The position numbers and the translations under genes are program-made. Below are positions 5,663-8,411 of a stretch of 8,411 nucleotides of DNA, in pieces. The notes beneath the pieces are model-generated. The model was not told where the DNA came from. It did no database searches and saw only the letters and a list, made by a program, of their open reading frames with translations. Source of the DNA: Verrucomicrobiales bacterium (GTDB lineage Bacteria; Verrucomicrobiota; Verrucomicrobiia; Limisphaerales; UBA9464); assembly GCA_003445095.1 (NCBI GenBank), contig DLVS01000834.1, forward strand, positions 1 through 8,411. Reading direction: 5' to 3'. Positions within the stretch are counted from its first letter, which is position 1; each line of letters opens with the position of its first letter.

Positions 5663-8411
5663 TCAGTACTCCGTAACGCGATAGAAGGCCGTTCCGGGGG
5701 GCAGATTGGTATCGGGGTACTCGATCTTACCACCTAGTGGCGCGGCCGGGGCAGCGAGTGTCCTCCACGACCCGTTTAGGGAGATTGCGCGCTCAATCCG
5801 ATAGGTGAGTCCCGATTCACCGGTGAAGCGGAGCAGGAGGCCGTTGGGTATCAGGTCTAGCGAGATCAGCGGCAGTGTCTCGCGGTAAACAACGGTCGTG
5901 AGGTCGAAGCCGGAAGCCCCTGTCACGGCGACGACGCCGTCAGCACCAACGGCGATTCCCATCGGAAAGTCATACGTCCCGGCCGGGCCGCGAAATTGCT
6001 TCTCCCAGACCACGGCTCCATCGGCCGAGGCATACATGGCGGTATAGTAGTCGGAGTCCGAACCTGAAGGCCCGTCGCCTGCTGAGTTTCCGGTCACCAA
6101 CACGTTCCCGCTGGCGTCCAGGGTCACCGCCACGACACCTTCGCGGTGGATGCCACCCGCGCGCCGTTCCCAGCGCAGAGCGCCATCGGCCGCGGCATAC
6201 TTGGCCGTGTAAAGGTAACCCGAGCCTCCCTGGGAACTACCCGCTACCAACACGTTCCCGCTGGAATCTACCGCGACTGCTGCGGCGGCGTCATAACCGT
6301 CGGCCGGCCCATTGTAGCGCCGTTCCCAGAGCACGGCTCCATCCGTCCCGGCATACTTGGCAGTGTAGAAGTCGCTGCCATGGGCGCCCGCTGTTGACCC
6401 GCCCGTGACCACCACATTGCCTTGCGCGTCCACGGCGATGGCGTTGGCCACATCGTCGCCGTAGCTCGGACCATCATAACGACGTTCCCATAGAAGCGCG
6501 CCGTCGGCCCCCGAATACTTAGCCGTATAAAAGTCGCCACGGTTGTGCGCCGAACTGCGGGAGGTTCCTGTCACAATTACATTCCCCGCCTTATCGACAA
6601 CGAGGCGCACGGGCATGTGAATGTAGCTCGCGGGACGGTGGTAACGGCCTTCCCATAACAGTTTTCCATCCGCGGCAAGTTTGGCAGTGTAATGGTAAGA
6701 ACCGAGTTGGGTTCGCCCCGAACCGGTTACCAGGACGTTTCCGTTGGCATCCAGCTTCATATCCTGCGCTGTACCTTCCAGTCGCGCTTCCCATATCACG
6801 GTCCCGTCCGCCGCCGACAATTTCGACACGAACCCCCGGTTGGTGGCCGCGGAATGCTGAGAATTGATGAATCCAGCAACCACGAAATCACCCAGGGCGT
6901 CCATGACAACAGCTGTGCCAGCGTCCCCACCTGTCTGCGCCCCATTGGAGCGTTTCTCCCACAACAGTTCTCCGGTTGCCGCCGCATACTTGGCGGTGTA
7001 GGCACCCTGTCCGGCCCAGCCGGTGACCACCACATTCCCAAGCCGATCCAGCGTTACGGCGTTGCCAACCGACTCGTAGTCGGCGGAACCATCGTATCGC
7101 TGCTGCCAAAGCAGCGCACCGTCGGCGGCTGCGTACTTGGCCGTATAGAAGTCTTCTCGGCTGAGTCCTCCGTCTGATTCCCCCGTCACGAATACGTTTC
7201 CGGCCGGATCCACACCGAGGGCTCGGGCCCAATCAACTCCGTGACCTGATCCCTGGTAGAACTGCTCCCACAGCAAGCGGCCATCCGCCGCCGCATATTT
7301 TGCAACATAATAGTCGGCATAATCTGGGGGATCATTTTCGCGATCTCCGGAAACAAATCCGGAGACTAGCCCATTTCCGCCGAAATCCACTGATATCGAT
7401 TGTGGAAGGATGGTAAACCCAATCGAAGTCGGACTGCGACGAAACTGCTCCCAGAGGACCTCACCGCGCTCGGCCGAATACTTGACGGTTTTATAGCCGG
7501 GTTCGTATTCGCCATGTTCAGGATTCAGGACACTGGAAACCCCGGTGAGGAGAATGTTGTCTTGGGTATCAACGGCCACCTCGTGAGTGGGGGCTCCAGA
7601 AAGACTCAGGTTCGGATTTATCTCCATTAGGTCCGAACGCATCTCCCAGAGCAGTCGGCCGTCGGCTGCAGCCCGCTTAGCAATGTAGAGAGCGCGGGAA
7701 ACGTCGTCGTTGGTGAATTTGCCGACGACAATCACATTCCCCTGACTGTCCACGGAAACCCTCGGCCGCTCCCGGTCGGTAGTCGTCTGTTCCCAAAGTA
7801 ACGTACCGTCCTGGCCGGCATATTTGGTGGTGAAATATCGGGAAGGGCCTTCCGGATTGAGGGAACTCCCGGAAATCACGACGTTACCTTGGGCATCCAC
7901 CGCCAAGTCATGAATGAAGTCTTCGTGCGTTGTTGCTTCTCGGACTCGGCGTTTGTCCCAGAGTAATCTTCCGTCCGCGCCTGAATACTTCGCGACTGAG
8001 GCGGCGGTTGTTCCGTTGTCGTCAAGGGTCATCACGCCCACGAATATGTTTCCGTCGCTGTCCACTCCTAGGAGGGGCCCGGATGAAACGGTGCCACCGA
8101 CAGGCGTATTGTCATGACGGTGCTCCCAATGAAGCGCACCGTCCGCCGAGGCATATTGGGCGATGTAATAGTTATCCCCTCCGTCGTCGGTTCTTCCAGC
8201 AACAGTCACATTGCCCTGGGTGTCCACAACCAGCGCGGAAGGTATGTCGTTCTCATAGACCCCGTGCCCATAACGGCTCGACCACAGCATCACCCCATCC
8301 GTACCCGAGTACTTGATGGTGAGAATGTCTTTGCCCGAAATCCCGCCTTCCGTCGTGCCGGTCACGATGACGTCGCCCTTGGGGTCGCGCGCAATCAGAG
8401 CCGCTTTGTCC
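5663..8411 (-). CDS. Large SBBP-like beta-propeller repeat protein, 5' end outside window
   Basis: The frame stays open to the right edge, so the true start and any signal peptide are missing; 915 codons are visible. They hold at least 15 units of about 54 residues, each of the form DGALLWE, a variable RRYDGP-like loop, AxAVDxxGNVxVTG, and a DFYTAKYA strand. This resembles SBBP/PQQ-like beta-propeller repeats of secreted proteins. The last 67 residues (DNA about 5666-5866) form a different module, with LLLRFTGESGLTYRIER, NGSWRTL and PPGTAFYRV. Similar tails end many Verrucomicrobia exported proteins. I infer an extracellular or cell-surface binding protein; no catalytic motif is visible. The kinase gene follows after 53 bases on the same strand. 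A dehydrogenase-type quinoprotein is an alternative, but no cofactor-binding signature was recognised. Confidence 0.85.
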   Translation of the reverse strand, partial: DKAALIARDPKGDVIVTGTTEGGISGKDILTIKYSGTDGVMLWSSRYGHGVYENDIPSALVVDTQGNVTVAGRTDDGGDNYYIAQYASADGALHWEHRHDNTPVGGTVSSGPLLGVDSDGNIFVGVMTLDDNGTTAASVAKYSGADGRLLWDKRRVREATTHEDFIHDLAVDAQGNVVISGSSLNPEGPSRYFTTKYAGQDGTLLWEQTTTDRERPRVSVDSQGNVIVVGKFTNDDVSRALYIAKRAAADGRLLWEMRSDLMEINPNLSLSGAPTHEVAVDTQDNILLTGVSSVLNPEHGEYEPGYKTVKYSAERGEVLWEQFRRSPTSIGFTILPQSISVDFGGNGLVSGFVSGDRENDPPDYADYYVAKYAAADGRLLWEQFYQGSGHGVDWARALGVDPAGNVFVTGESDGGLSREDFYTAKYAAADGALLWQQRYDGSADYESVGNAVTLDRLGNVVVTGWAGQGAYTAKYAAATGELLWEKRSNGAQTGGDAGTAVVMDALGDFVVAGFINSQHSAATNRGFVSKLSAADGTVIWEARLEGTAQDMKLDANGNVLVTGSGRTQLGSYHYTAKLAADGKLLWEGRYHRPASYIHMPVRLVVDKAGNVIVTGTSRSSAHNRGDFYTAKYSGADGALLWERRYDGPSYGDDVANAIAVDAQGNVVVTGGSTAGAHGSDFYTAKYAGTDGAVLWERRYNGPADGYDAAAAVAVDSSGNVLVAGSSQGGSGYLYTAKYAAADGALRWERRAGGIHREGVVAVTLDASGNVLVTGNSAGDGPSGSDSDYYTAMYASADGAVVWEKQFRGPAGTYDFPMGIAVGADGVVAVTGASGFDLTTVVYRETLPLISLDLIPNGLLLRFTGESGLTYRIERAISLNGSWRTLAAPAAPLGGKIEYPDTNLPPGTAFYRVTEY
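6015..8300 (-). repeat. Coding tandem repeat array, at least 15 units of about 163 bp
   Basis: The DNA word encoding the (A/S)DG-LLW turn recurs at about 6018, 6183, 6339, 6501, 6666, 6804, 6972, 7119, 7281, 7464, 7659, 7806, 7971, 8139 and 8295. Spacings range from 138 to 195 bases, average about 163, and are all multiples of three. Short blocks stay nearly identical between units, such as GCATACTTGGC and ACCAACACGTTCCCGCTGG. The array therefore grew by in-frame duplication and could still recombine. It lies inside the repeat-protein gene and is not a separate genetic element. Confidence 0.8.

Overview
The window most likely comes from a Verrucomicrobiota chromosome, probably the Pedosphaera/Limisphaera side, although related PVC bacteria cannot be excluded. 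The clues are a prepilin-like protein with an H-X9-DG motif, a very large Ser/Thr kinase fused to WD40 repeats, and a long secreted-type repeat protein ending in a C-terminal module typical of this phylum. The DNA is GC-rich and Shine-Dalgarno sequences are weak or absent. The phylum call is an inference from family knowledge; there is no rRNA or other marker gene here.

Layout. Positions 183-829 (+) hold a two-gene VapBC-type toxin-antitoxin operon with a 4-base ATGA overlap. A perfect 7-bp inverted repeat (166-185) covers the GTG start of the antitoxin gene. Positions 890-2062 (-) are a prepilin-type (H-X9-DG) protein converging on the toxin gene. Its reading frame has an unusual Arg-rich, roughly 95-120 residue extension before the prepilin signal. 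The DNA under that extension (about 1726-2060) is full of inverted repeats and looks like an inserted non-coding element. Positions 2063-2279 are intergenic and contain four tandem heptamers of the AGTRATC type.

Positions 2280-5609 (-) encode an 1109-residue membrane Ser/Thr kinase: zinc-ribbon-like N terminus, complete kinase domain, one transmembrane helix, then 14 WD40-like units (two seven-bladed propellers' worth). Positions 5663-8411 (-) are the 3' part of a second large repeat protein with at least 15 units of about 54 residues, running off the right edge. These two genes are 53 bases apart on the same strand, so they may be co-transcribed, with the repeat protein first and the kinase second.

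How they may work together. The toxin-antitoxin pair is self-contained. The prepilin protein probably belongs to a pseudopilus or type II secretion-like system. The kinase and the repeat protein could form a surface-sensing pair, with the repeat protein and the kinase's WD40 part outside the membrane and the kinase domain in the cytoplasm, but only gene order supports this. No rRNA, tRNA, CRISPR array, transposase or convincing terminator was seen.
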